DNA from: Chloroflexi bacterium UBA6019
Lineage (GTDB): Bacteria; Chloroflexota; Dormibacteria; Dormibacterales; Dormibacteraceae
Length of the DNA stretch: 19,769 nucleotides
Assembly (NCBI GenBank): GCA_002427995.1
Contig: DIZV01000144.1
Coordinates: forward strand, 1 to 19,769
Reading direction: 5' to 3'
A program made the position numbers and the translations under genes. Positions 6,081-13,167 of the stretch are shown piece after piece; position 1 is the first letter of the stretch, and the number at the start of each line of letters is the position of its first letter. The notes under the pieces were generated by a model, which was not told where the DNA came from, did no database searches, and saw only the letters and a program-made list of their open reading frames with translations.

Positions 6081-7934
6081 ATGGCAGTCGACGGCCCACC
6101 GCCGGGCGCCGCGCCGGATTCGCCCACCAGCAGCCCGAACCAGGCCACCCAACCGTCGCCAGGCCGCCACATCGGCGGCTACTCGGTTCAGCGCGAGCTT
6201 GGCCGCGGGGGTATGGGTGCGGTCTATCTGGCAGAGCATGAGGAGACCCACGAGAAGGTCGCCATGAAAGAGCTGCTGATAACCGCGGCCGCCGACCCGA
6301 TCGCGGTCCAGCGCTTCCTCCAGGAGGGCGCCGTGATGTCCCGCCTGACCCACCCGAACATCGTCCGCGTGCGCGGCATCATCGAGGCCGGCGGCGGCCA
6401 CTACCTCGCCCTCGAGTTCATCGAGGGCGGTTCCTTGCGCGACCTGCTGAGGGGAAGGCCGCTGCCGGATCCGCAGGCCTTCGCGGTGATGCATGGCCTG
6501 CTCCAGGCGCTCGACCATGCCCATCAGCACGCCATCGTCCACCGCGACGTGAAGCCTGAGAACGTGATGCTCTCGCGGGCCGGGGAGGTGAAGGTGGCCG
6601 ACTTCGGGATCGCCCGCCTGACCGACGAGGGGGCGACCAGCCACGCGACCAGGACCGGCACCACCGTCGGCACCCCGCAGTACATGTCCCCCGAGCAGGT
6701 CACCACCAGCAAAGTGGACGGCAGGTCGGACCTCTACAGCGCGGGAATCGTCTGCTACGAGGTGTTCTGCGGCCGGCCGCCATTCGAAGCGACCGCCGCC
6801 GATGGGCCTTTCACACTCTTCGCCAAGCACGTCCAGGCGCCGCCGCCGCCGCCCACGGTCATCCGCCCTGGCCTCGACCCGGCCCTCGAGGCGGTGATCC
6901 TCAAATCGCTCTCCAAGCGGCGGGAGGACCGCTACCAGACCGGCGCCAAGTTCGACCGCGCCCTGAGCGCAATCGCAACCCGCCTCTGCGGGCCGGATTG
7001 GATCCATTCGCTCGAGCCCGGCGCGGATCTCGCCCGGATGGCTCCAGCGGCCGTGACGACCATGACGGCGATCCCCGCCGGCGCACCGGCTCCCGCGGCT
7101 CCCGCCTACGCTCCGCGGCCGCCCGGCCGCCAGCAGCCGCCGAGGGCGGCCCGAAGGCCGAACCTGCCGTTGCTCGGAGGCGTGGCGGCCGGGGTCCTCC
7201 TCGTCGCCCTCGCGATCGCCTTCGTGGCGTTCGGCAACCGGCCGGCCGGCCCGGCCGCGACCCCGACGGTGGCCACCTCGACGACCCCCGCTGCGGGACC
7301 CTGCGAGTTCTTGAGGGCCGGCGTTGGTCCGGCGGCGGGCACCGGCGGCACCTGCGGGCTGAAGCTGGCGGGCCAATTCGAGGCCGACTCCTTCGCGGGC
7401 CTGGCGTCGCTCCCCGCGGACCTGACGGGGGTGGCGATCGATGCCACCGGCGTGCCGCGGGGGAGGGCCTCGATCCCCGTCGGCGGCGGCTTCGCCACGC
7501 TCACCGCCGGCCCCCGAGGATCCGGCATCGGTGTCATCACCGGGCCGACGCCAGCGGACGAGGTGGTGATCGCCGACTTCACTCCGATCACGGCCGGCGA
7601 TGCCAACCTCGGGGTCGGTGCCCGGTGCTCGCCGGCCGACTGCGTCATGGTCTACGTCAGCCCCCGCGGCAAGGTCTGGATCACGCAGCGGCTGGGCGGC
7701 GCGGTCCCGGTCGAGAAGTTCTCCGAGCCCGCCGAGGTCCCGGTCAACCAGCTCAACCGGCTGGTGGTCGCCGTCCGCGCCACCCAGGTCGAGGCGTGGC
7801 TCAACGGCAACCTCATCAGCTCGGTCCCGCTCGACGTCGCGAGCCCCGGCGCGGTCACTTTTTTCGTGGCCAACCAGGACCTCTCCCCGGCCACCGTCGA
7901 TCTTTCCGCCCTGTACGTCTATGTACCCGCTTAG
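6081..7934 (+). CDS. Transmembrane serine/threonine protein kinase with extracellular jelly-roll-like domain
   Basis: A 617-residue eukaryotic-type (PknB-like) receptor kinase. The cytoplasmic kinase domain (about 34-300) has the glycine loop GRGGMG (41-46), Lys63 in VAMKE, HRDVKPEN (154-161), DFG (174-176) and the activation-segment end TPQYMSPEQ, so it should be active. A Pro/Ala-rich juxtamembrane linker (about 320-360) leads to one membrane helix (363-384). The roughly 230-residue outer part is not PASTA. It has Cys pairs and a strand pattern RLVVAVRATQVEAWLNGNLIS like LamG/DUF1080-type beta-sandwiches, perhaps a ligand sensor. The frame runs upstream to 5961, but ATG 6081 avoids a non-family N-terminus. 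It overlaps the next gene by 14 bp. No phosphatase gene is nearby. Confidence 0.93.
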   Translation: MAVDGPPPGAAPDSPTSSPNQATQPSPGRHIGGYSVQRELGRGGMGAVYLAEHEETHEKVAMKELLITAAADPIAVQRFLQEGAVMSRLTHPNIVRVRGIIEAGGGHYLALEFIEGGSLRDLLRGRPLPDPQAFAVMHGLLQALDHAHQHAIVHRDVKPENVMLSRAGEVKVADFGIARLTDEGATSHATRTGTTVGTPQYMSPEQVTTSKVDGRSDLYSAGIVCYEVFCGRPPFEATAADGPFTLFAKHVQAPPPPPTVIRPGLDPALEAVILKSLSKRREDRYQTGAKFDRALSAIATRLCGPDWIHSLEPGADLARMAPAAVTTMTAIPAGAPAPAAPAYAPRPPGRQQPPRAARRPNLPLLGGVAAGVLLVALAIAFVAFGNRPAGPAATPTVATSTTPAAGPCEFLRAGVGPAAGTGGTCGLKLAGQFEADSFAGLASLPADLTGVAIDATGVPRGRASIPVGGGFATLTAGPRGSGIGVITGPTPADEVVIADFTPITAGDANLGVGARCSPADCVMVYVSPRGKVWITQRLGGAVPVEKFSEPAEVPVNQLNRLVVAVRATQVEAWLNGNLISSVPLDVASPGAVTFFVANQDLSPATVDLSALYVYVPA

Positions 7935-8748
7935 GCACCTGGCCGCCTGGGTCTGCCGGGCCTGTGGCACCCAGTACGCGCCCTCGTCCGCCCCGCCGGC
8001 GGCCTGCCCGATCTGCCTCGACGAGCGCGAGTACGTGCCTCCCGTCGGACAGGCCTGGACCAGCCTCGATGAGCTGCGCGGCGCCGGCCAGGGTTACGAG
8101 ATCCGCGAGCTGGAGCCTGGCCTGACCGGCTTGCGCTGCCTGCCGCAGCTGGGCATCGGACCGGTTGGATACCTGGTTCAGACCCCGGCCGGCAACCTGC
8201 TCTGGGACTGCCCCAGCTTGGTCGACGATGGAATCATTGCCGAGCTCCGGGCGCGGGGTGGGCTGGTGGCGATCTCGGCCTCGCACCCGCACTTCTACGG
8301 GGCGATGGCCGACTGGTCGGCCGCCTTCTCCGGCGCTCCGATCCTGCTGCCCGAGGCCGACCAGGCGTGGGTGATGCGCCCCGACGCGGCGGTTCGCTTC
8401 TGGCAAGACTCGGCCGAGCTCCTGCCGGGGCTGGTAGCCGTCCGTTGCGGGGGCCACTTCGATGGCTCGAGCGTGCTTCACTGGCCCGCTGGCGCGGGCG
8501 GCCGCGGCGCGCTCTTCACCGGCGACACGATCATGGTCGTGCCCGACCGCCGGTTCGTGAGCTTCATGCGCAGCTATCCCAACCTGATCCCGCTGCCGGC
8601 CGAGGCGGTCGTCGGCATCGCCGCGGCGGTCGAGCCGCTCCGGTTCGACCGGATCTACGGCAATCCGGGGTGGGAGAAGGTGGTCGCGGCGGGCGCGAAA
8701 GAGTCCGTCGCACGCTCCGCCGACCGGTACCGGGAGCGGCTCCGCTAG
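7921..8748 (+). CDS. Metallo-beta-lactamase-fold protein with N-terminal zinc ribbon
   Basis: A 275-residue cytoplasmic protein. A rubredoxin-like zinc ribbon (C12-x2-C15-x13-C29-x2-C32) is followed by a linker and an MBL domain from about residue 55. The metal motif is reduced. The usual HxHxDH is SHPHFYG (His122, His124, then Tyr and Gly in place of Asp and His). His179 in CGGHFDG and Asp202 in FTGDTI remain. This fits a known MBL subgroup with 'SHPHYY'-type motifs and implies one metal site at most is normal. The substrate is unknown. ATG 7921 lies 14 bp inside the kinase gene's end, so translation is coupled to the kinase. The stop codon overlaps that of the convergent cyclase gene at CTAG. 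Confidence 0.88.
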   Translation: MYPLRHLAAWVCRACGTQYAPSSAPPAACPICLDEREYVPPVGQAWTSLDELRGAGQGYEIRELEPGLTGLRCLPQLGIGPVGYLVQTPAGNLLWDCPSLVDDGIIAELRARGGLVAISASHPHFYGAMADWSAAFSGAPILLPEADQAWVMRPDAAVRFWQDSAELLPGLVAVRCGGHFDGSSVLHWPAGAGGRGALFTGDTIMVVPDRRFVSFMRSYPNLIPLPAEAVVGIAAAVEPLRFDRIYGNPGWEKVVAAGAKESVARSADRYRERLR

Positions 8749-10898
8749 CCGGTCGGCGCGGCGGGCTCGAACGGCAGCTCGAACTCCGCCGTCGGCAGCT
8801 GGTGGTCCGCCGTGGGGCCGGTCTCCAGCGCCACGGTGGCACCGGCGCCGATCATCGTCTGCTGCTGGTAGACGCCGACCTCGCTGTAGGTCTCCAACCC
8901 GGGAACTGTTGCCCAGGGCTGGCCGGGAGCCGCGCGGATCGCGGTGACCCGGTAGATCGTGAATTTCTCAGCGCTCTTGCCCTTCAGCTGCAGGCCGGGA
9001 ACCATGTCGACCGCGACGTAGTCCCGGCACTCCGCGTAGGTGGCCTGACCGATCAGGATCTGGGTCGGGCCGGCGGCGCCACAGAAGCGGGCGGCGGTGT
9101 TGACGGTGTCGCCGAGAGCGGTGTACGTGTGGCGCCGCTGGGTGCCCATGATCCCGATCGTCGCGGGCCCGGTGTTGATGCCGATGCCGAACTGGATCTG
9201 CGGGAGTCCCTCGGCGGCGAGGGTTGCGTTCATCTCCGGCATCCGGGTCACCATCTCCCACGCGCAGCGGACCGCCAGCAGGGCGTGGCCCGCCTGGTCA
9301 TGAGGTGCGTTCCAGAACGCCATGATCTCGTCGCCGACGTACTTGTCGAGCGTGCCGTCCCACCTGAACACGACCTTGGTCAACTCGTCCAGGTAGAGAT
9401 CGATGACGCGCAGCACGTCCTGCGGCTCCATCGACTCCGACATCCGGGTGAAGCCGCGAATGTCGACGAAGAGCAGCGACAGCTCCTTTCGCTCGCCGCC
9501 GATCTCGACCTCCTCGACCGAGCGCTTCCTGGCCATCCTCTCGACCAGCTCGGGCTTGAGGTACTGGCCGAAAAGGGTGGTGACCTTCCGCTTCTCACGC
9601 TCCTCGTAGAGAAAGCGGTAGGCCATCATCGCCGCGTAGGTGAGGCCGATCGCCAGCCAGACGTGAAACAGCTCGGGGAGGAGCTGGATCGACGATCCGA
9701 AGGCGCCCAGAGCGATCCAGCCAACGGTGTAGACGACCGCCACCGCCACCGTGAGGCCGAGGCCGAAGAGGGCCGAGAGCCGGGGCAGCAGCAGGCCGAG
9801 CAGCACGCCGACCAGCAGCAGCGTCAGGAGCACCAGGGCTGGCGGCTCGGGCTGGATGAAACGGCTCTGCCGGGGCGAGTTGAGGGTCTGGATCATGTTG
9901 GCGTGGATCTCGACCCCATACATGGCGTCACCGGTCGGGACCTGCAGCTCGTCGTGGATGCCGGTGGCCCGGTAGAGGCCGACGAGCACGATCTTGCCGT
10001 CGATCCGGGAGCGCTCGAAGCTGTTGGTGTAGACGTCGCGGAAGCTCACGTACTGACCGTGGCGCTCGAGGTTGCCGGGGCCGCCCGAGAAGCCGATCCA
10101 GGCATCGCCAGAGGGGTCGAGCGGGAGCCGCTTGAGCCAGGCGCTGCCGAAGGTCGCGCCCTCCGAGGTGTATTGCAGTGGCACCGAAGCGGCCTGCGCT
10201 TGGAGGATGAACTGTCGGTAGGCGACAAAGCTGATCGGGTTGACGATGCCCGGCGCGCAGCGGCCGTCGCCGTTCTCAACGCAGGTGGCCTGGAGGAACA
10301 TCGGCATCCGGCGCACGACCTGGTCGGCGTCGTGGACCACGGCGGTCGAGCCGAGCTCGGCGACCGGCCGGCAGCCCGGCGCCGCCCTCGGGTTCCCGCA
10401 GAGGAACTTGTCGAGCGGTCGGTTGGTGTCCCCTGCGTTCTGGTAGACGTAAGAGTGGTCGCCGTTCTGGAGGCTGGTCTGGCCGTAGGCGAGGACCACC
10501 GGTCCATCGCGGCCGATCGCGCCGGCGAAAAGGTCGTCGCCGGAGCCGCTGGTGCTTTCGCTGAAGCCGATGTCGAAGACTGTCACCGCGGCTCCGGCCC
10601 GGTGCAGGTTGTCGAGCAGGGTGGCGTAACGGTCGCGCGGAAATGGGAAGTGGCCGATCGCACCGATGCTGTTGTCGTCGATGCCGACGATCACGACGTT
10701 CGGGTCGGGTGAGTCGGAGCTGGGGACCAGCTTGTCCTCCGGATGGATTCCGAAGGTCCCGAAGGAGTAGATCCCGAAGACCATCGCCGCCATCAGCAAC
10801 CCGAGGAGAATGCCGACCACGGTGCGGAAGGTGTACCAGTGGGTCAGGTAGTAGATCGGGCTCCGGCGCAAGACGGCGCGGATTCTACCGCCCGGCAC
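8745..10898 (-). CDS. CHASE2-domain adenylate/guanylate cyclase (class III)
   Basis: A 717-residue membrane-bound signal receptor making a cyclic nucleotide. TM1 lies at about 24-46, an extracellular CHASE2 sensor at about 50-342 (ending YGVEIHANMIQTLN), and three further membrane helices at about 352-427. The class III cyclase domain (about 470-640) is complete: metal-binding Asp479 (FVDIRGFT) and Asp523 (KYVGDEIMAF), base-selecting Lys519 and Asp597 (LGD), and transition-state Asn600 and Arg604 (VNTAAR). Lys plus Asp favours ATP, so cAMP is likely. The GTG 10898 start lies 19 bp after the transporter gene; a TTG at 10871 preceded by TAGAAT is an alternative. It is last in an SDR-transporter-cyclase operon. 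Confidence 0.95.
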   Translation of the reverse strand: MPGGRIRAVLRRSPIYYLTHWYTFRTVVGILLGLLMAAMVFGIYSFGTFGIHPEDKLVPSSDSPDPNVVIVGIDDNSIGAIGHFPFPRDRYATLLDNLHRAGAAVTVFDIGFSESTSGSGDDLFAGAIGRDGPVVLAYGQTSLQNGDHSYVYQNAGDTNRPLDKFLCGNPRAAPGCRPVAELGSTAVVHDADQVVRRMPMFLQATCVENGDGRCAPGIVNPISFVAYRQFILQAQAASVPLQYTSEGATFGSAWLKRLPLDPSGDAWIGFSGGPGNLERHGQYVSFRDVYTNSFERSRIDGKIVLVGLYRATGIHDELQVPTGDAMYGVEIHANMIQTLNSPRQSRFIQPEPPALVLLTLLLVGVLLGLLLPRLSALFGLGLTVAVAVVYTVGWIALGAFGSSIQLLPELFHVWLAIGLTYAAMMAYRFLYEEREKRKVTTLFGQYLKPELVERMARKRSVEEVEIGGERKELSLLFVDIRGFTRMSESMEPQDVLRVIDLYLDELTKVVFRWDGTLDKYVGDEIMAFWNAPHDQAGHALLAVRCAWEMVTRMPEMNATLAAEGLPQIQFGIGINTGPATIGIMGTQRRHTYTALGDTVNTAARFCGAAGPTQILIGQATYAECRDYVAVDMVPGLQLKGKSAEKFTIYRVTAIRAAPGQPWATVPGLETYSEVGVYQQQTMIGAGATVALETGPTADHQLPTAEFELPFEPAAPTG

Positions 10899-10917
10899 GC
10901 TCCCGCGGAGGGAGGCC

Positions 10918-11748
10918 TCAGACCGCGATCAGGATGATCCCCGCTACGATCGCCACGGCGCCGACGATCCGGAGCGCCGCGCCCTCCCGCTCCTTCATTC
11001 GCCAGACTCCCCAGGCCGTCACCAGCACGATCGCCGACTCCCGTAGCGGCGCCACGATCGCCACCGGGGCGAGCGTCAGGGCCACCAGTGCCAGGCCGTA
11101 GGCGGAGGCCATCATCAACCCGATGGCGATCGACGTAGGCCAGTTCTCACCGGCGCCCCGCTGGAGGGGCCGCCCGCGCGTCAGGATGCCCAGGAAGACA
11201 GCCATCAGGCCCCAGAGCAGCCCGGCGTAAAGCCAGGGCGAGCCGAGGTTGATGCCGACTCGGTCGAGGGTCGTGTAGACGCCGATGAAAAGGCCGGTGA
11301 CGAGGGCGGGGAGCACCGCCGCGTCGAAGGTCGGTTTGCGCACGGTCCAGATGCCGGCCAGCAGGGCCACCACCCCGACCAACTCGATCGCGCTCAGGTG
11401 CTCGCGGAGGATGAGAAGGCCGGCCCCGACCGCGACCAGCGGGCCGGTGCCGCGAGCGATCGGGTAGACGACCGAGAGGTCGCCCGCCTGATAGGCCCGG
11501 CTCAGAAAGACGAAGTAGATCGCCTCGGCCAGCGCGGACAGCACCAGGATCAGCCAGCCAAGCGGAGGCAGGGCGGGGTGGCCGGTCAGAAACCAGACCA
11601 GCAGCAGGGCAGGGGTCACCAGCATCGCCGAGGACGCCAGCGACCGGGTCGAGGTCGGCAGCGGGTCGCCGGAGGTCTTCAGCAGCACGTTCCAGCCGGC
11701 GTGCAGGCCCGCCGCGACGAGCGCGAGCAGGACGACGATCGGCGTCAC
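10918..11748 (-). CDS. EamA/DMT-family transporter
   Basis: A 276-residue inner-membrane protein with about ten hydrophobic helices arranged as two EamA repeats. The first repeat ends in the characteristic YPIARGTGPLVAVGAG stretch, the second in ALTLAPVAIVAPLRES. The drug/metabolite transporter superfamily exports or imports small metabolites; the substrate cannot be inferred. The frame is open to 11907, but the extra residues are charged and antisense-like. GTG 11748 overlaps the SDR gene stop as GTGA, giving translational coupling, and leads directly into the first membrane helix. The cyclase gene follows 19 bp downstream. Confidence 0.92.
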   Translation of the reverse strand: MTPIVVLLALVAAGLHAGWNVLLKTSGDPLPTSTRSLASSAMLVTPALLLVWFLTGHPALPPLGWLILVLSALAEAIYFVFLSRAYQAGDLSVVYPIARGTGPLVAVGAGLLILREHLSAIELVGVVALLAGIWTVRKPTFDAAVLPALVTGLFIGVYTTLDRVGINLGSPWLYAGLLWGLMAVFLGILTRGRPLQRGAGENWPTSIAIGLMMASAYGLALVALTLAPVAIVAPLRESAIVLVTAWGVWRMKEREGAALRIVGAVAIVAGIILIAV

Positions 11749-12530
11749 CGGGAGACGTCCGGCTCCGCCTTGCGCCTCAGCTCGCCGACGGCATGGTCGA
11801 TCAGCCCGCCCAGAAAGGGCTCCGCGAAGTGGGCCAGCCGGAAGGGGAACACCATCGCGTCGCGGCGCGGAAAGCGGGCGGTTCGGACGATCAGGTTTGC
11901 GACCCATTCGGCCGAGTAGACCGGGCCCACCTCGCGGCCGCCGCTGACAGTGAAAAATTCGCTCGTGGTGACCGCCGGATAGACCGCGCAGACCTTGACG
12001 CCGCTGCCGCTCAGCTCGCCTCGAAGGGCATGAGAGAGGCCGGTGACGGCGTGCTTGGTCGCCGAGTAGAGCGCGGAGTAGGGGGCGGCGCGCACGCCGG
12101 CGATGGAGGAGACGTTGATGATCACTCCGGCCCCGGCGGCGAGCATCGGCTCCAGCGCCGCCTGGGAGGCCCAGAGCAGCCCCAGGATGTTCACCTCGAC
12201 GAGCTCGCGGGCCTTCTCCTCCGGCATCTCCAGCAGCGGCCCGGCCCAGCCCAGGCCGGCGTTGTTGACGAGGACGTCGACCCGCTCGAAGTCCCGCAGG
12301 GCGGCGGCGATGAAGCCCCGTGCCTCGACCCGCCGACCGACGTCCACCCGCTTGGTCGTGACCCTGGGAGAGCCGGCCTCACGGCAGCGCTTGGCGACCG
12401 CCTGGAGCCGCGCGACGCGGCGCGCACAGAGCGCCAGGCGGGCGCCCTTCCTCGCGAAGGCGAGGGCGGTCGCCTCTCCGATCCCGCTCGAAGCTCCGGT
12501 GATCAGGACGACGCTGTTCTTCAGGCGCAC
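11745..12530 (-). CDS. Short-chain dehydrogenase/reductase (SDR)
   Basis: A 261-residue NAD(P)-dependent oxidoreductase of the classical SDR type. It has the cofactor glycine motif TGASSGIG (11-18), NNAG (89-92), and the active-site set Asn114, Ser141/Ser142 (INVSSIAG), Tyr155 and Lys159 (YSATK). An Arg-rich ARR after the second strand (about residues 36-38) suggests NADPH. The substrate is unknown. GTG 12530 is chosen because a TAAGCT box ends 6 nt before it; TTG 12536, which abuts the box, would add two residues. It is the first gene of an operon with the EamA transporter and cyclase, overlapping the transporter start by 4 bp. Confidence 0.93.
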   Translation of the reverse strand: MRLKNSVVLITGASSGIGEATALAFARKGARLALCARRVARLQAVAKRCREAGSPRVTTKRVDVGRRVEARGFIAAALRDFERVDVLVNNAGLGWAGPLLEMPEEKARELVEVNILGLLWASQAALEPMLAAGAGVIINVSSIAGVRAAPYSALYSATKHAVTGLSHALRGELSGSGVKVCAVYPAVTTSEFFTVSGGREVGPVYSAEWVANLIVRTARFPRRDAMVFPFRLAHFAEPFLGGLIDHAVGELRRKAEPDVSR

Positions 12531-12536
12531 GGGCAA

Positions 12537-12542
12537 AGCTTA
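12537..12542 (-). promoter_or_regulatory. Candidate -10 box (TAAGCT) for the SDR-transporter-cyclase operon
   Basis: On the minus strand TAAGCT is followed after 6 nt by the GTG start at 12530, a leaderless arrangement. There is no Shine-Dalgarno site. The 60-bp gap upstream also contains GC-rich inverted segments without a T-run. Confidence 0.35.
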
Positions 12543-12595
12543 GGGGCCGGGCCCGTTGGCTCAGCCCCCAAGTAGTTGGTGGGTGACGTGGTCAG

Positions 12596-13063
12596 CTAGC
12601 CGGCGATCTCGGGGCGGGTCTCCGCATCCACGGCGCTGCCTGAGGTGCCCCGGTCAAGGAGGTCGCGGGCCAGGTCCAGGTAGGACTGGAGGGTGCGCCG
12701 CATCTCCTCCGTCGTGGAATCGGCCTTGAGGCCGAGCCCGGTGCGGTAGCGGTCGGCGTGCCGACGATCAACCGACGCCAGGTCGTCCATCCGCTCCTTG
12801 TCGGTGAGGCGGGTGGGGTAGCCCATCCGCATCGTCATGTCGTCCACCAGCTGCTTGGCGGAGGCGACCGCCTCGCGGGGATGGTCGACGAACATCGCCT
12901 GCAGCTCCGTCATCCGGGACTGGTAGGCGCCCAGGTAGCTGGCCGGCAGCTCCCGGGTCTGGAAGGTCGGCCGGGAACGCCGACTCATCACGGCACGGAC
13001 GATGATGGCAAGGAGGAGGAGGACTGCGATCACGATCACAACCGTCCAGAGAATGTCTGTCAT
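12596..13063 (-). CDS. Membrane-anchored hypothetical protein (actinobacterial-type family)
   Basis: A 155-residue protein with one N-terminal membrane helix (about 5-27, ILWTVVIVIAVLLLLAIIV), a positive RRSR stop and a cytoplasmic helical domain. Features such as MRMGYPTRL, the DRRHADRYR segment and TTEEMRRTLQSYLDLARDLL resemble an uncharacterised family common in actinomycetes. Its members carry 'RGYP', 'DHP-x-YR' and 'STEDLR-x-HYR-x-LF-x-LL' motifs; this match is from memory and not certain. The function is unknown. ATG 13063 is preceded by GGAGGTG with an 8-nt spacer, and a TATAGT -10 lies about 40 bp upstream. It is divergent from the alcohol dehydrogenase gene and separated by 65 bp from the SDR operon downstream. 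Confidence 0.8.
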   Translation of the reverse strand: MTDILWTVVIVIAVLLLLAIIVRAVMSRRSRPTFQTRELPASYLGAYQSRMTELQAMFVDHPREAVASAKQLVDDMTMRMGYPTRLTDKERMDDLASVDRRHADRYRTGLGLKADSTTEEMRRTLQSYLDLARDLLDRGTSGSAVDAETRPEIAG

Positions 13064-13086
13064 GTGCTACTGCACCTCCGAATAAT

Positions 13087-13103
13087 TGATAGCATCCATA
13101 TCA
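13087..13103. promoter_or_regulatory. Candidate operator, TGATA-N7-TATCA palindrome
   Basis: TGATA (13087-13091) and TATCA (13099-13103) form a perfect 5+5 dyad with a 7-bp spacer. It lies in an AT-rich island between divergent genes, where the hypothetical gene's transcript should start. The size suits a dimeric regulator. Confidence 0.35.
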
Positions 13104-13108
13104 CTATA
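13103..13108 (-). promoter_or_regulatory. Candidate -10 box (TATAGT) for the membrane-anchored hypothetical gene
   Basis: On the minus strand TATAGT is a near-consensus -10. It would start a transcript with a leader of about 33 nt containing the GGAGGTG ribosome site before ATG 13063. The -35 is weak. Confidence 0.4.
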
Positions 13109-13154
13109 CCGCCATCGGGTCTATATCGTGTCGGTCACCGGCACGGCGCCCGGC

Positions 13155-13160
13155 TAGAAT
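13155..13160 (+). promoter_or_regulatory. Candidate -10 box (TAGAAT) for the alcohol dehydrogenase gene
   Basis: TAGAAT ends 7 nt before GTG 13168 with no Shine-Dalgarno sequence, the best leaderless promoter candidate in the window. The -35 region is poor. Confidence 0.5.
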
Positions 13161-13167
13161 CCCGGCC

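Noticed and set aside
5997..7970. 657-codon open frame on the minus strand opposite the kinase
   Set aside because: High-GC mirror frame with no motifs; the plus-strand kinase is unambiguous.
8367..10712. 781-codon open frame on the plus strand
   Set aside because: It is the antisense shadow of the CHASE2 cyclase and MBL genes; its composition is Arg/Asp/Gly/Val/Glu-rich without family motifs, whereas the cyclase frame has all catalytic residues.
12543..12575. GC-rich inverted segment (GGGGC...GCCCC) as a terminator between the SDR operon and the upstream small gene
   Set aside because: The stem is short and imperfect and there is no T-run on either strand.
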